Source: Streptomyces caniferus
Lineage (GTDB): Bacteria > Actinomycetota > Actinomycetes > Streptomycetales > Streptomycetaceae
Direction: 5' to 3'
Length of the DNA: 64,000 nt
Assembly: GCF_009811555.1 (NCBI RefSeq)
Contig: NZ_BLIN01000005.1
Coordinates: 4,039,501-4,103,500, forward strand
Below, piece by piece: positions 24,705 through 33,829 of this stretch. Under the pieces are notes generated by a model. That model saw only the letters and a list, made by a program, of their open reading frames with translations, was not told the DNA's origin and ran no database searches. Numbering within the stretch: position 1 is the first letter of the stretch; each line of letters starts with the position of its first letter. A program made the translations under genes and the position numbers.

Positions 24705-26480
24705 ATGGCCTCGGTCACTTCGCTCGCAGCTTCGGTCCACCAGCGCGTCGCGGACGCCCTCTCGGCAGCCCTGCCGGAGGCCGGCACCGCGGACCCGCTG
24801 CTGCGCCGAAGCGACCGGGCCGATTTCCAGGCCAACGGCATGCTGGCGCTGGCCAAGAAGCTCAAGGGCAATCCGCGGGAGCTGGCCGCGCAGGTCGTCG
24901 CAGGCATCCCCACGGGCGACAGCGGTGCGGTGATCAAGGAGATCGAGGTCTCCGGACCCGGCTTCCTCAACATCACCATCGCCGACGAGGCGATCGTCAA
25001 GACCCTCGCCGCGCGCGCCGCCGACGACCGCCTGGGCGTGCCGTACACCGCCGGTGCCGGTGCGACCGTCATCGACTACGCCCAGCCGAACGTGGCGAAG
25101 GAGATGCACGTCGGCCATCTGCGGTCGGCGGTGATCGGCGCGGCGATGGTCGAGATCCTGGAGTTCACCGGCGAGAAGGTGGTCCGGCGGCACCACATCG
25201 GCGACTGGGGCACCCAGTTCGGCATGCTCATCCAGTACCTCATCGAGCACCCGCACGAGCTGGACCACAAGGGCGGCGAGGTCTCCGGCGAGGAGGCCAT
25301 GTCGAACCTCAACCGGCTGTACAAGGCCTCGCGCGCGCACTTCGACTCCGACGAGGAGTTCAAGGAGCGGGCCCGCCGCCGGGTCGTCGACCTCCAGGCC
25401 GGCGACGAGGAGACGCTCGCCCTGTGGCGGCGGTTCGTCGACGAGTCGAAGATCTACTTCTACTCGGTCTTCAACAAGCTCGACATGGACATCCAGGACC
25501 CCGATGTCGTCGGCGAGTCCGGCTACAACGACATGCTGGAGGAGACCTGCCGGCTGCTGGAGGAGTCCGGCGTCGCGGTGCGCTCCGAGGGTGCCCTCTG
25601 CGTGTTCTTCGACGACGTCAAGGGCCCGGACGGCAACCCCGTCCCGCTGATCGTGAAGAAGTCCAACGGCGGCTACGGCTATGCCGCGACCGACCTCTCC
25701 GCGATCCGGGACCGGGTCCAGAACCTCGGCGCCGACACCCTCCTCTACGTCGTCGACGCCCGGCAGTCCCTGCACTTCAAGATGGTCTTCGAGACCGCCC
25801 GCCGGGCCGGCTGGCTGAACGACAAGACGCACGCCGTCCAGCTGGCCTTCGGCACGGTCCTGGGCAAGGACGGCAAGCCGTTCAAGACCCGTGAGGGCGA
25901 GACGGTGCGGCTGGTGGACCTGCTGGACGAGGCGATCGACCGGGCGACCGCGGTGGTCCGGGAGAAGGGCGAGCCGATCGGCCTGACCGAGGAGGAGATC
26001 ACCGGCAACGGTGCGCAGGTCGGCATCGGCGCCGTGAAGTACGCGGACCTGTCGACGTCGGCGAGCCGGGACTACAAGTTCGACCTGGACCAGATGGTCT
26101 CGCTGAACGGCGACACGTCGGTGTACCTCCAGTACGCCTACGCCCGGATCCGGTCGATCTTCCGCAAGGCCGGTGACACGGCCCCCGCGGCGCACCCGGA
26201 GCTGCCGCTGGCCCCGGCGGAGCGGGCGCTGGGCCTGCACCTCGACCAGTTCGGCGAGACCCTCGCCGAGGCCGCCGCGTCGTACGAGCCGCACAAGCTC
26301 GCCGCGTACCTCTACGGCCTGGCCTCGCTGTTCACGACCTTCTACGACCAGTGCCCGGTCCTGAAGGCCGAGGGCGGCACGGACCAGATCGCGAACCGGC
26401 TGTTCCTGTGCGAGCTGACCGCCCGCACCCTCCACCAGGGCATGGCGCTGCTCGGCATCCGGACGCCCGAGCGGCTCTGA
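24705..26480 (+). CDS. argS: Arginyl-tRNA synthetase
   Basis: This 591-residue class I enzyme shows an N-terminal Add-1 domain ([28 protein letters not shown]), the HIGH signature [16 protein letters not shown] (~135), [14 protein letters not shown], the [13 protein letters not shown] region and the C-terminal anticodon-binding domain with [23 protein letters not shown] 24705 follows GGAAGAG. Directly after the stop, its last 15 bases are repeated twice in tandem, then a 12-bp hairpin terminates the gene. Confidence 0.97.
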   Translation: MASVTSLAASVHQRVADALSAALPEAGTADPLLRRSDRADFQANGMLALAKKLKGNPRELAAQVVAGIPTGDSGAVIKEIEVSGPGFLNITIADEAIVKTLAARAADDRLGVPYTAGAGATVIDYAQPNVAKEMHVGHLRSAVIGAAMVEILEFTGEKVVRRHHIGDWGTQFGMLIQYLIEHPHELDHKGGEVSGEEAMSNLNRLYKASRAHFDSDEEFKERARRRVVDLQAGDEETLALWRRFVDESKIYFYSVFNKLDMDIQDPDVVGESGYNDMLEETCRLLEESGVAVRSEGALCVFFDDVKGPDGNPVPLIVKKSNGGYGYAATDLSAIRDRVQNLGADTLLYVVDARQSLHFKMVFETARRAGWLNDKTHAVQLAFGTVLGKDGKPFKTREGETVRLVDLLDEAIDRATAVVREKGEPIGLTEEEITGNGAQVGIGAVKYADLSTSASRDYKFDLDQMVSLNGDTSVYLQYAYARIRSIFRKAGDTAPAAHPELPLAPAERALGLHLDQFGETLAEAAASYEPHKLAAYLYGLASLFTTFYDQCPVLKAEGGTDQIANRLFLCELTARTLHQGMALLGIRTPERL

Positions 26481-26510
26481 CCCGAGCGGGTCGGACCCGA
26501 GCGGCTCCGA
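26466..26510 (+). repeat. 15-bp tandem repeat of the argS 3' end
   Basis: CCCGAGCGGCTCTGA (26466-26480, containing the argS stop) is followed by CCCGAGCGGGTCGGA (26481-26495) and CCCGAGCGGCTCCGA (26496-26510). The copies lost the stop. One of four such cases in this window. Confidence 0.85.
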
Positions 26511-26567
26511 CCCGCGCGCGTCGCCCGGCCGTCCGCGCGTCCCGCCGTCGCCCACGCTCCTGCCACA

Positions 26568-26603
26568 ACGGCCCCGTACTCCACAGGTGTGGTACGGGGC
26601 CGT
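26568..26603 (+). terminator. Terminator of argS
   Basis: A perfect 12-bp stem, ACGGCCCCGTAC (26568-26579) with GTACGGGGCCGT (26592-26603), 12-nt loop. It may also serve the convergent CsbD-like gene. Confidence 0.75.
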
Positions 26604-26671
26604 TCAGGTCTCCGGGCACGTGCCCGCGCGGGCCGTGGCGGGCTGAGCCGACGGGCGGCCGGGCGGCGCCG

Positions 26672-26857
26672 TCAGTGCTGCCAGGGCTTGCGTACCGCGT
26701 CCTTGGTCTTCTCGGCCGCGTCCAGCCCGTGCCCGGCGGACTTCTCGGCCTTGCCCTCGGCCTCCAGCTTGCGGTTGTGCGTGGCCCGGCCGACGGCTTC
26801 CTTCATGGCGCCGATGACCTGTGCGCCCTTGGCCTGCATCTTGCGCTTGGCAGTCAT
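26672..26857 (-). CDS. CsbD family stress protein
   Basis: This 61-residue hydrophilic, Lys/Ala-rich protein contains the CsbD pattern GAQVIGAMKEAVGRATHNRKLEAEGKAE...KTKDAVRK. CsbD proteins are small helical proteins induced by general stress; biochemical role unknown. ATG 26857 has GAGCGG upstream. It is a single gene between argS and hemB. Confidence 0.85.
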   Translation of the reverse strand: MTAKRKMQAKGAQVIGAMKEAVGRATHNRKLEAEGKAEKSAGHGLDAAEKTKDAVRKPWQH

Positions 26858-26946
26858 GGTTACCCGCTCCTCAGTCGGTCGGGGCCTTCCTTGACACTCG
26901 GCACGTGCCCGGCGAGCGACGGACAAAACGCTGGTCCTGTGACAAA

Positions 26947-26983
26947 CGAAGCTCCCGCCCCGGAACCCGGGACGGGAGCTTCG
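26947..26983 (-). terminator. Terminator of hemB
   Basis: CGAAGCTCCCG (26947-26957) pairs with CGGGAGCTTCG (26973-26983), with further inner CCC/GGG pairing, 25 bases after the hemB stop. Confidence 0.75.
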
Positions 26984-27008
26984 CGGCGGCACGGGCGGCC
27001 GGGGGCGC

Positions 27009-28007
27009 TCACAGCCCCCGCGCCACCTCCGTCGCCCAGTACGTGAGGATCATGTCGGCGCCGGCCCGCTTGATGCCGGTCAGCGCCTCCAGGATCGCCT
27101 TGTCCCGGTCGATCCAGCCCTTCTCGGCGGCCGCCTCGATCATCGCGTACTCACCGGAGATCTGGTACGCGGCGACGGGCACGTCCACCGTGTCCGCGAC
27201 CTTCGCCAGCACGTCGAGGTACGGCAGCGCCGGCTTGACCATCACCATGTCGGCGCCCTCCTCCAGGTCGAGCGCCAGCTCGCGCAGCGACTCGCGGAGG
27301 TTGGCCGGGTCCTGCTGGTAGGTCTTGCGGTCGCCCTGGAGCGACGATCCGACGGCCTCCCGGAACGGCCCGTAGAAGGCGGAGGAGTACTTCGCGGTGT
27401 AGGCGAGGATCGAGGTGTCCTCGTGGCCGGTCTGGTCGAGCGCGTCACGGACGACGCCGACCTGCCCGTCCATCATGCCGCTGGGGGCCACGACATGGAC
27501 GCCCGCGTCGGCCTGGACCTGCGCCATCTCGGCGTAGCGCTCCAGCGTCGCGTCGTTGTCGACCCGTCCCCCGGCGTCCAGGACACCGCAGTGGCCGTGA
27601 TCGGTGTACTCGTCCAGGCACAGGTCCGACATGATGACGAGGTCGTCGCCGACCTCCTCCTTCACGTCACGGATGGCGAGCTGCAGGATCCCGTCGGGGT
27701 CGGTGCCCGCCGTACCCGCGGCGTCCTTCTTGGCGTCCTCCGGCACCCCGAACAGCATGATCCCGGCGACCCCGGCCCCGACCGCCTCGGCGGCGGCCTT
27801 GCGCAGCGTGTCGCGGGTGTGCTGGACGACGCCCGGCATCGCGGAGATCGGCACCGGCTCGCTGATGCCCTCCCGTACGAACGCCGGGAGGATCAGGTCC
27901 GCCGGGTGCAGCCGGTGCTCCGCGACCATCCGCCGCATGGCGGGAGTGGTGCGCAGGCGGCGCGGCCGCGCCCCTGGGAAGCTTCCGTACTTCGTCATAC
28001 CGCTCAC
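27009..28007 (-). CDS. hemB: Porphobilinogen synthase (delta-aminolevulinate dehydratase)
   Basis: This 332-residue enzyme condenses two ALA molecules to porphobilinogen, step two of haem synthesis from glutamate. Motifs: [20 protein letters not shown] (metal-binding Cys/His loop), [32 protein letters not shown] with the first Schiff-base Lys, and [13 protein letters not shown] with the second active Lys. The start may be GTG/ATG 28007 or ATG 27998 (MTKYGSFPG). It is on the same strand as rex-hemACD but separated from hemD by the beta-lactamase cluster. Confidence 0.97.
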   Translation of the reverse strand: MSGMTKYGSFPGARPRRLRTTPAMRRMVAEHRLHPADLILPAFVREGISEPVPISAMPGVVQHTRDTLRKAAAEAVGAGVAGIMLFGVPEDAKKDAAGTAGTDPDGILQLAIRDVKEEVGDDLVIMSDLCLDEYTDHGHCGVLDAGGRVDNDATLERYAEMAQVQADAGVHVVAPSGMMDGQVGVVRDALDQTGHEDTSILAYTAKYSSAFYGPFREAVGSSLQGDRKTYQQDPANLRESLRELALDLEEGADMVMVKPALPYLDVLAKVADTVDVPVAAYQISGEYAMIEAAAEKGWIDRDKAILEALTGIKRAGADMILTYWATEVARGL

Positions 28008-28070
28008 GCTACGCCCGCTGTGCGCCTGCCTTTGCCGACGTGTCGTCGGCCGGCCGGGCCCGCGGATCCG

Positions 28071-28967
28071 TCACAGCTGCCGCAGGTGATCACGGAGTGC
28101 GCGGGCGACCTGTCCCATCAGGGCGTCGGCGCCGGGCTGCTTGCTGGCGGGCACGAGCGACTCGGTGAGGACGGCGACCGCGAACGCCCGGCCGTCGCTG
28201 TGCTCGACCACTCCGATCTCGTGGCGGAGGTTGAGGAGGGTGCCGGTCTTGGCGGACCAGGTGGTGGCATCGGAGCTGAAGTCCGGCGTCAGCCGGTGCC
28301 GCATCACGTTGTGGGCCATGAGACCGCGGACCCGCTCGGCGGTCTCCGGGGGGATCGACGACGGTGTCCACAGGGCCTGGAGCAGTTCGACGTAGGCGTG
28401 TGCGCTGCCGCTGTTGGCGCGGGTGATGTCCAGTTGCGGCACCCGGTGTCCGTGTGCGCCCGCGCCGATGGCGAGGGCGTGGGCAAGGTGGGCCTGTGCG
28501 GGATCGAGGCGTTCCTCGGGGGTGTCGGCCAGCTCCTGCAAGGTGTGCCGGACGGTGATGCCGCGCAGGCCGAACTCGTGCAGGAGGGCGGTGACCCGGG
28601 CCGGCGGGGTGAGGCCGAACAGCACGTCGCCGGCGGTGCTGTCGCTGACGCAGGTGCTCAGATAGAGCAGGTCGTCGAGGGCGATCCGGGCGGGATGGCG
28701 GAAGCGGCTCAGGCCGGTGGGCCCGGGGGTGGTGATGCGCCCCGGCTGTACGTCGAGCGCGGTGGCTCCGTCGAGTTCGCCCCTCCGGATGCGTTCGATC
28801 GTCGCGAGTGCGAGGGGGACCTTGACCAGGGAGGCGGTGGGCAGCTCGGCGTCCGGCTCGATCCCCACTTCCTGCCCGGTGTGCAGATCCCGGACGAGCA
28901 GACAGGCGCGCAGGCCACCGTCGTCGAGTTGGCGGCGCATGTCGCGCAACAGTGCCTCGGTGTTCAC
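28071..28967 (-). CDS. blaB: BlaB-like serine beta-lactamase-fold regulatory protein
   Basis: This 298-residue penicillin-recognising protein shows Ser46-x-x-Lys49 (ASLVK), an SDS motif at 108-110 in place of SDN, and KTG in WSAKTGTL. There is no signal peptide, so it is cytoplasmic. In S. cacaoi, BlaB is a beta-lactamase-like protein required together with the LysR protein BlaA for induction of blaL. The gene order and orientation here are the same. GTG 28967 overlaps the blaA stop (GTGA), so the two are coupled. Catalytic activity is uncertain; the family role is regulatory. Confidence 0.85.
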   Translation of the reverse strand: MNTEALLRDMRRQLDDGGLRACLLVRDLHTGQEVGIEPDAELPTASLVKVPLALATIERIRRGELDGATALDVQPGRITTPGPTGLSRFRHPARIALDDLLYLSTCVSDSTAGDVLFGLTPPARVTALLHEFGLRGITVRHTLQELADTPEERLDPAQAHLAHALAIGAGAHGHRVPQLDITRANSGSAHAYVELLQALWTPSSIPPETAERVRGLMAHNVMRHRLTPDFSSDATTWSAKTGTLLNLRHEIGVVEHSDGRAFAVAVLTESLVPASKQPGADALMGQVARALRDHLRQL

Positions 28968-29866
28968 GCGACCTCCGCGTTGCCGGGGTGCGGTGGACCG
29001 GATACGCCGAGGCAGTCGGCTATCGCCTCGCCCAGACGCGTCCGGATGAGCTGTGGATCGCCGGGCGCGGTGGCGCTCAGGGCGTACCCGCGGGCGAAGG
29101 AAGCCTCGCCGATGGGGCGCCAGCTCAGGGCGAACGCGCGGGCCTGCGCCGGGGAGCACAGCAACAGGTCCCCGGTGCACAGGACTTCGGCCGCGGCCGC
29201 CGTGAGGTCGGCCGCCTCGGCGAGCTGTGCGGGCTGCAGGCCGACGGCATCGCGCAAGCGCGTCAGCGGGTCGCGGATGTGCGCCACGTCGTCCTCCGGC
29301 TGGATCCAGATGCGACGGGCCGGGCCGGTGGTGGTCCGGCCGCGGCGCAGCGTGTCGAGGTAGAGGCGCTTCACCCCGGGGTCCTCGGCGGCGGCCAGCC
29401 CCAGGGGCACCGACCACGTCGCCTGGTCCGGCGCGACCGCGAGCAGCGCCGCCCGCACCTGCTGGGAGCGGATGAGTTCCGTCCGCCGGGCGGGCGCCGC
29501 GACGCGCAGGTCGAGCGTCATGCCCTGCCGCCGTGCGCCGGCGACGAGCCGTGCCAGGCCGGCGCCGGAGCACACATCGGGCACGGCGAGCCGCCACGGT
29601 TTGCGCTTGGCGGCTGCCGCCTCGTGCTCCAGAACATCGGCGGTCAGCAGCAGTTGACGGGCCACGGGCAGCATGTCCCGGCCGAAGGGGGTGAGGACGG
29701 CCTGCCGCGCGGTGCGCTCGAACAGCCGCTCCCCGAAGCGCTCCTCCAGGGCCGCGACGCGGCGGCTCGCCACCGACTGGGACATCCGGGCAGCCGCCGC
29801 TCCGACGGTGAAACTGCCGTACTCGCTCACGCTGACGAACGCACGACACGCCCCCACCAGATCCAC
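28964..29866 (-). CDS. blaA: LysR family activator of beta-lactamase (BlaA-like)
   Basis: This ~300-residue LysR protein has an N-terminal winged helix (VGACRAFVSVSEYGSFTVGAAAARMSQSVASRRVAALEERFGERLFERT) and a C-terminal substrate-binding-type domain. It is divergent from blaL and upstream of blaB, the S. cacaoi arrangement in which BlaA binds the intergenic region and activates blaL. I chose GTG 29866 because GGGGAGGGG precedes it; ATG 29920 is possible and would add 18 residues. Confidence 0.87.
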   Translation of the reverse strand: MDLVGACRAFVSVSEYGSFTVGAAAARMSQSVASRRVAALEERFGERLFERTARQAVLTPFGRDMLPVARQLLLTADVLEHEAAAAKRKPWRLAVPDVCSGAGLARLVAGARRQGMTLDLRVAAPARRTELIRSQQVRAALLAVAPDQATWSVPLGLAAAEDPGVKRLYLDTLRRGRTTTGPARRIWIQPEDDVAHIRDPLTRLRDAVGLQPAQLAEAADLTAAAAEVLCTGDLLLCSPAQARAFALSWRPIGEASFARGYALSATAPGDPQLIRTRLGEAIADCLGVSGPPHPGNAEVA

Positions 29867-30060
29867 AGCGCGCCCCTCCCCGCCCCACGGCATGCCTTCC
29901 GCCCCATGCCGAATCAGCATGGAACCCCGCATCAGCGTATTGGACCGCATAGCTGCCGGGCGGCGAAGGTGACCCTGCCCGCCACGGCCGGATCCCCGAG
30001 TGAGCCCGGCTGCCCACTCCCCGTGCCGTGCGCGCCGGGGCAGGACCGGAGGTTCAGACC
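29867..30060. promoter_or_regulatory. Divergent blaA-blaL promoter region
   Basis: 194 bases between the divergent starts. It contains ATGCCGAATCAGCATGGAAC-like and GCATCAGCGTATTGGACCGCATAG sequence with LysR-type T-N11-A spacing (for example AGCATG...CGCAT around 29916-29950). Exact sites are not certain; location alone makes it the expected BlaA target. Confidence 0.45.
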
Positions 30061-31011
30061 ATGCAGCACACCCGTGCCCACCGCTGTGCTCTCAGCGGGC
30101 TCGTCGCCCTCGCCCTCATCCCGCTCACGGCCTGCGGCGAGGGCGGTTCCCGCGACCACTCGTCCAAGCCTGCCGGCGCGTCCGCGTCCGCGTCCGAGGA
30201 GAGGACACGGCCCCCCGCGGCGAAGCAGCCCTACGTCCACGCCTTGCAGAAGCTGGAGCGCACCCACGGCGCCCGTCTCGGCGTCCACGCCGTCGACACC
30301 GGCACCGGACGCGTGGTGGCCTACCGCGACGGCGAGCGGTTCGCCCACAACTCCACGTTCAAGGCACTCGAAGCCGGCGCCGTGCTGCGCAAGCGCTCCC
30401 TGAGCGGGATGGACAAGACCATCAAGTACAGCAAGAAGGACCTGGTCGAGAGCTCTCCCGTGACCGAGAAGCACGTCGCGTCCGGGATGACCCTGCGCGC
30501 ACTGTGCGACGCCGCCGTGCGCTACAGCGACAACACCGCGGCCAACCTGCTGTTCAAGGAGCTCGGCGGCCCGAAGAAGCTGAACGCCGTGCTCAAGGGC
30601 CTCGGCGACGACGTCACGCACATGGAGCGCTACGAAACGGACCTGAGCACGTGGGATCCGGGCTCGACGCGCGACACGACCACGCCGCGGGCCTTCGCCG
30701 AGGACCTGCGCACCTTCGTGCTCGGAGATGCCCTCGGCACAGCGGAACGCGCTCAGCTCACCACGTGGCTGCGGACCAACACCACCGGCGACGAGCTCAT
30801 CAGGGCCGGCGTGCCCAAGGACTGGGTGGTCGGTGACAAGACCGGAATGGGCAGCAACTACGGCGGCCGGGACGATATCGCCGTGATCTGGCGGCCGCAC
30901 GCCGCGCCCCTCGTCGTGGCGATCTTCTCGAACCGCACCGACGAGGACGCGGATCCCGACAACAAGTTGATCGCGGAAGCGGCCTCCGTGGTCGCCGACT
31001 CGCTGCGGTAG
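30061..31011 (+). CDS. blaL: Class A beta-lactamase (lipoprotein form)
   Basis: This 316-residue class A enzyme has a signal peptide with lipobox PLTAC (Cys25), so it is likely a membrane-anchored and partly released lipoprotein. Active-site motifs are Ser98-T-F-Lys101, Ser156-D-Asn158, Glu192 in ETDLSTW (omega loop; position 166 in ABL numbering) and Lys260-T-Gly. The ETDLSTW loop has Ser where many enzymes have Asn (ExxLN). It hydrolyses penicillins by family. ATG 30061 follows GACCGGAGG. Expression is probably induced through BlaA/BlaB. A strong bidirectional terminator follows. Confidence 0.95.
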   Translation: MQHTRAHRCALSGLVALALIPLTACGEGGSRDHSSKPAGASASASEERTRPPAAKQPYVHALQKLERTHGARLGVHAVDTGTGRVVAYRDGERFAHNSTFKALEAGAVLRKRSLSGMDKTIKYSKKDLVESSPVTEKHVASGMTLRALCDAAVRYSDNTAANLLFKELGGPKKLNAVLKGLGDDVTHMERYETDLSTWDPGSTRDTTTPRAFAEDLRTFVLGDALGTAERAQLTTWLRTNTTGDELIRAGVPKDWVVGDKTGMGSNYGGRDDIAVIWRPHAAPLVVAIFSNRTDEDADPDNKLIAEAASVVADSLR

Positions 31012-31091
31012 CCGAGCGCCGGGCGTGTCCGAGGCGCGCCGGTCCCGGCACTCCGGCCCGGCAGCCGCGGCACGGCCCGCCCGCAAGCAGT

Positions 31092-31132
31092 GACGCAGAA
31101 GGGCGCCCCCAAGAGGGGCGCCCTTCTGCGTC
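31092..31132. terminator. Bidirectional terminator between blaL and hemD
   Basis: A perfect 18-bp stem (31092-31109 with 31115-31132), 5-nt loop CAAGA, between convergent blaL and hemD. Confidence 0.9.
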
Positions 31133-31145
31133 GTACGGCCGTGGC

Positions 31146-32804
31146 TCAGCTACGCGCTCTCCGGCGCGACCCGGGCCGCCGCTCGCTCGGCCGGGTGACC
31201 GGGTCCCCGGCCTCCAGCGCGGCATCGCGGCGCGCCGCGCCGAAGTCCGCGAGGGCCTCGGCCAGCTTGTGCACGGACGGCTCGGGGGACATGACGTCCA
31301 CCCGCAGCCCGTGCTCCTCGGCCGTCTTGGCGGTGGCCGGGCCGATACAGGCGATCACGGTCACGTTGTGCGGCTTGCCGGCGATGCCGACGAGGTTCCG
31401 CACGGTCGACGAGGAGGTGAAGAGCACCGCGTCGAAACCGCCGCCCTTGATCGCCTCACGGGTCTCGGCCGGCGGCGGCGAGGCGCGCACGGTCCGGTAG
31501 GCCGTGACGTCGTCGACCTCCCAGCCCAGCTCGATCAGCCCGGCGACCAGGGTCTCGGTGGCGATGTCGGCGCGCGGCAGGAAGACCCGGTCGATCGGGT
31601 CGAAGACCGCGTCGTAGGGCGGCCAGTCCTCCAGGAGACCGGCGGCCGACTGCTCACCGCTCGGCACGAGGTCCGGCTTCACGCCGAAGGCGACCAGCGC
31701 CTTGGCGGTCTGCTCGCCGACCGCGGCGACCTTGATCCCCGCGAAGGCGCGGGCGTCCAGGCCGTACTCCTCGAACTTCTCCCGGACAGCCTTGACGGCG
31801 TTGACCGAGGTGAAGGCGATCCACTCGTAGCGGCCGGTGACCAGGCCCTTGACCGCGCGCTCCATCTGCTGCGGGGTGCGCGGCGGCTCCACGGCGATGG
31901 TCGGGACCTCGTGCGACACCGCGCCGTACGACACCAGCTGGTCGGAGAGCGACGCGGCCTGCTCCTTCGTCCGCGGCACGAGCACCCGCCAGCCGAAGAG
32001 CGGCTTGGACTCGAACCACGAAAGACGGTCGCGCTGGGCCGCGGCACTGCGCTCACCGACCACGGCTATGACCGGCTGGCCGCCGTTCGCCGAGGGCAGC
32101 ACCTTGGCGGCCTTGAGCACCTGGGCGACCGACCCGAGGGTGGCGGTCCAGGTGCGCTGGCGGGTGGTGGTGCCGGCGACGGTGACCGTCATCGGGGTGT
32201 CGGGCTTGCGGCCCCCGGACACCAGCTCCCCGGCGGCCGCGGCCACCGAGTCGAGGGTGGTGGAGACGACGGCGGTGGCGTCACTGGCACCCACCTCGGA
32301 CCAGCAGCGCGCGTCGGCGCTGCGGGCGTCGATGAAGCGCACGTCGGTGCCCTCGGCGTCGCGCAGCGGCACACCGGCGTACGCGGGCACGCCGACGGCC
32401 GCGGCGATACCGGGCACCACCTCGAAGACGATCCCCTCGGCGGCGCACGCCAGCATCTCCTCGGCGACATCGCCGTCGAGCCCGGGGTCCCCGGGGACGG
32501 CCCGTACGACCCGCTTGCCCGCGCGGGCGGCCGCCATGACAAGATTGGCGGTGTCCCGCAGGGGAGAAACGCCTGTGGGGGTGACGGGGATTGACGCCTC
32601 GTCAGCTGATGTCTGCAGTGGTGTGTCGACCTGTGCGCGGGCATGCACGCGCACGACGTCCAGCACCTGCGGGTCGGCGATCAGTACGTCCGCGGAGGCC
32701 AGCGCCTCCACGGCACGCAGCGTCAGCAGACCCGGGTCTCCCGGCCCGGCACCCAGGAAGGTGACCTGACCGGAGGCGGAGTGGTTTGGGGCGGTGGGGT
32801 TCAA
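31146..32804 (-). CDS. hemD: Bifunctional uroporphyrinogen-III methyltransferase/synthase
   Basis: This 552-residue fusion has an N-terminal domain (~1-260) like SAM-dependent uroporphyrinogen-III methyltransferase (LGAGPGDPGLLTLRA; VVRAVPGDPGL; MTVTVAGTTTRQRT), and the C-terminal domain (~285-530) is uroporphyrinogen-III synthase (RVLVPRTKEQA; IAFTSVNAVKAV; DAVLFTSSSTVRNL). It makes the first cyclic tetrapyrrole and may divert it to sirohaem/cobalamin. The N-terminal domain has diverged from active CobA motifs, so methylation is uncertain. The TTG 32804 start overlaps hemC (TTGA), the last link of the rex-hemACD operon. Confidence 0.95.
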   Translation of the reverse strand: MNPTAPNHSASGQVTFLGAGPGDPGLLTLRAVEALASADVLIADPQVLDVVRVHARAQVDTPLQTSADEASIPVTPTGVSPLRDTANLVMAAARAGKRVVRAVPGDPGLDGDVAEEMLACAAEGIVFEVVPGIAAAVGVPAYAGVPLRDAEGTDVRFIDARSADARCWSEVGASDATAVVSTTLDSVAAAAGELVSGGRKPDTPMTVTVAGTTTRQRTWTATLGSVAQVLKAAKVLPSANGGQPVIAVVGERSAAAQRDRLSWFESKPLFGWRVLVPRTKEQAASLSDQLVSYGAVSHEVPTIAVEPPRTPQQMERAVKGLVTGRYEWIAFTSVNAVKAVREKFEEYGLDARAFAGIKVAAVGEQTAKALVAFGVKPDLVPSGEQSAAGLLEDWPPYDAVFDPIDRVFLPRADIATETLVAGLIELGWEVDDVTAYRTVRASPPPAETREAIKGGGFDAVLFTSSSTVRNLVGIAGKPHNVTVIACIGPATAKTAEEHGLRVDVMSPEPSVHKLAEALADFGAARRDAALEAGDPVTRPSERRPGSRRRARS

Positions 32805-33829
32805 AGTGCTCGCTCCCCCATAAGACCGGCCGCACCCTTTGCGAGCATCTCGACGGCGAGTTCACGGCCCAGCTTCAGCGGGGCCGACACGTCGTCGGGA
32901 GAGGCGGGTACGTGCCCGGTGGTGGACAGTTGCACCAGCGTGCTGCCGTCGGTCGTGCCGACGACACCACGCAGATGCAATTCGGTGACAGCCTGCTCGT
33001 CGGCCTTGGGGCCCCCCGTGCTCGAGCGGAGTCGAGAGCTTGGGGAAAGGTCGGCCAGCGCCCCGACGGGTGCGGAACAGCCGGCCTCCAAGGCGGCGAG
33101 CAGGGAACGCTCGGCGGTCACGGCGGCCCGGGTGTCCGGGTCGTCGAGCTCGGCGAGCCGGGCGATGAGATCCACGTTGACCGCAGCGCACTCGATCGCC
33201 AGTGCCCCCTGGCCGGGGGCGGGCAAAACCACGTCGGGCGACAGCAGCTGCGTCGCCTCGTCGATCCGGCCGATCCGGGTGAGTCCGGCAGCGGCCAGTA
33301 CGACCGCGTCCAGTTCCCCCTTCTCGACGAAGCCGATGCGGGTGTCGATGTTCCCGCGTATCGGCACGGTCTCCACACGCCGGCCCAGCTCCCTGGCCCA
33401 GGCGTTGAGCTGCGCCATCCGCCGGGGGGAACCGGTCCCGATGCGGGCCACCCGGTCCTCGTCGGCGGTCAGCTGCTCGAAGGTGAGCCCGTCCCTGGCG
33501 ATCAACGCGTCGCGGGGGTCTTCCCGTACGGGTATCGCGGCCAGGACCAGGTCCTCGGGCTGCGTGGTGGGCAGGTCCTTGAGGGAGTGGACGGCGAAGT
33601 CGATCTCCCCGGCGAGCAGCGCGTCGCGCAGCGCGGAGACGAAGACGCCGGTGCCGCCGATCTGCGCGAGGTGCTCACGGGAGGTGTCGCCGTAGGTGGT
33701 GATCTCCACCAGCTCGACGGGGCGCCCCGTCAGCTCGCGGACCGCCTCGGCGATCTGTCCGGACTGGGCCATGGCGAGCTTGCTGCGCCGCGTGCCCAGC
33801 CGCAGTGCTCTCGTAGTGCTGTCGGTCAT
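32801..33829 (-). CDS. hemC: Hydroxymethylbilane synthase (porphobilinogen deaminase)
   Basis: This 342-residue enzyme polymerises four porphobilinogens into hydroxymethylbilane. Motifs: LGTRRSKLAMAQSGQIA at the N-terminus, HSLKDLP, GTGSPRRMAQL, RGNIDTR and the cofactor-attaching Cys in LEAGCSAPVGA. An insert of acidic and Ser/Gly-rich residues precedes the end (SPSSRLRSSTGGPKADE). ATG 33829 overlaps the hemA stop (ATGA). Confidence 0.97.
   Translation of the reverse strand: MTDSTTRALRLGTRRSKLAMAQSGQIAEAVRELTGRPVELVEITTYGDTSREHLAQIGGTGVFVSALRDALLAGEIDFAVHSLKDLPTTQPEDLVLAAIPVREDPRDALIARDGLTFEQLTADEDRVARIGTGSPRRMAQLNAWARELGRRVETVPIRGNIDTRIGFVEKGELDAVVLAAAGLTRIGRIDEATQLLSPDVVLPAPGQGALAIECAAVNVDLIARLAELDDPDTRAAVTAERSLLAALEAGCSAPVGALADLSPSSRLRSSTGGPKADEQAVTELHLRGVVGTTDGSTLVQLSTTGHVPASPDDVSAPLKLGRELAVEMLAKGAAGLMGERAL

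Noticed and set aside
22766..25894. 1042-residue plus-strand frame and other very long frames antisense to lysS and argS
   Set aside because: They are mirror frames of GC3-biased synthetase genes; the translations are Arg/Gly/Ala-rich with no motifs.
27009..28007. hemB as member of the rex operon
   Set aside because: Divergent and convergent bla genes plus an 18-bp terminator separate it from hemD, so it must have its own promoter here.
28968..30017. Extended form of blaB reaching 30017
   Set aside because: The upstream part is an out-of-frame reading of blaA; GTG 28967 with GTGA overlap is the natural start.
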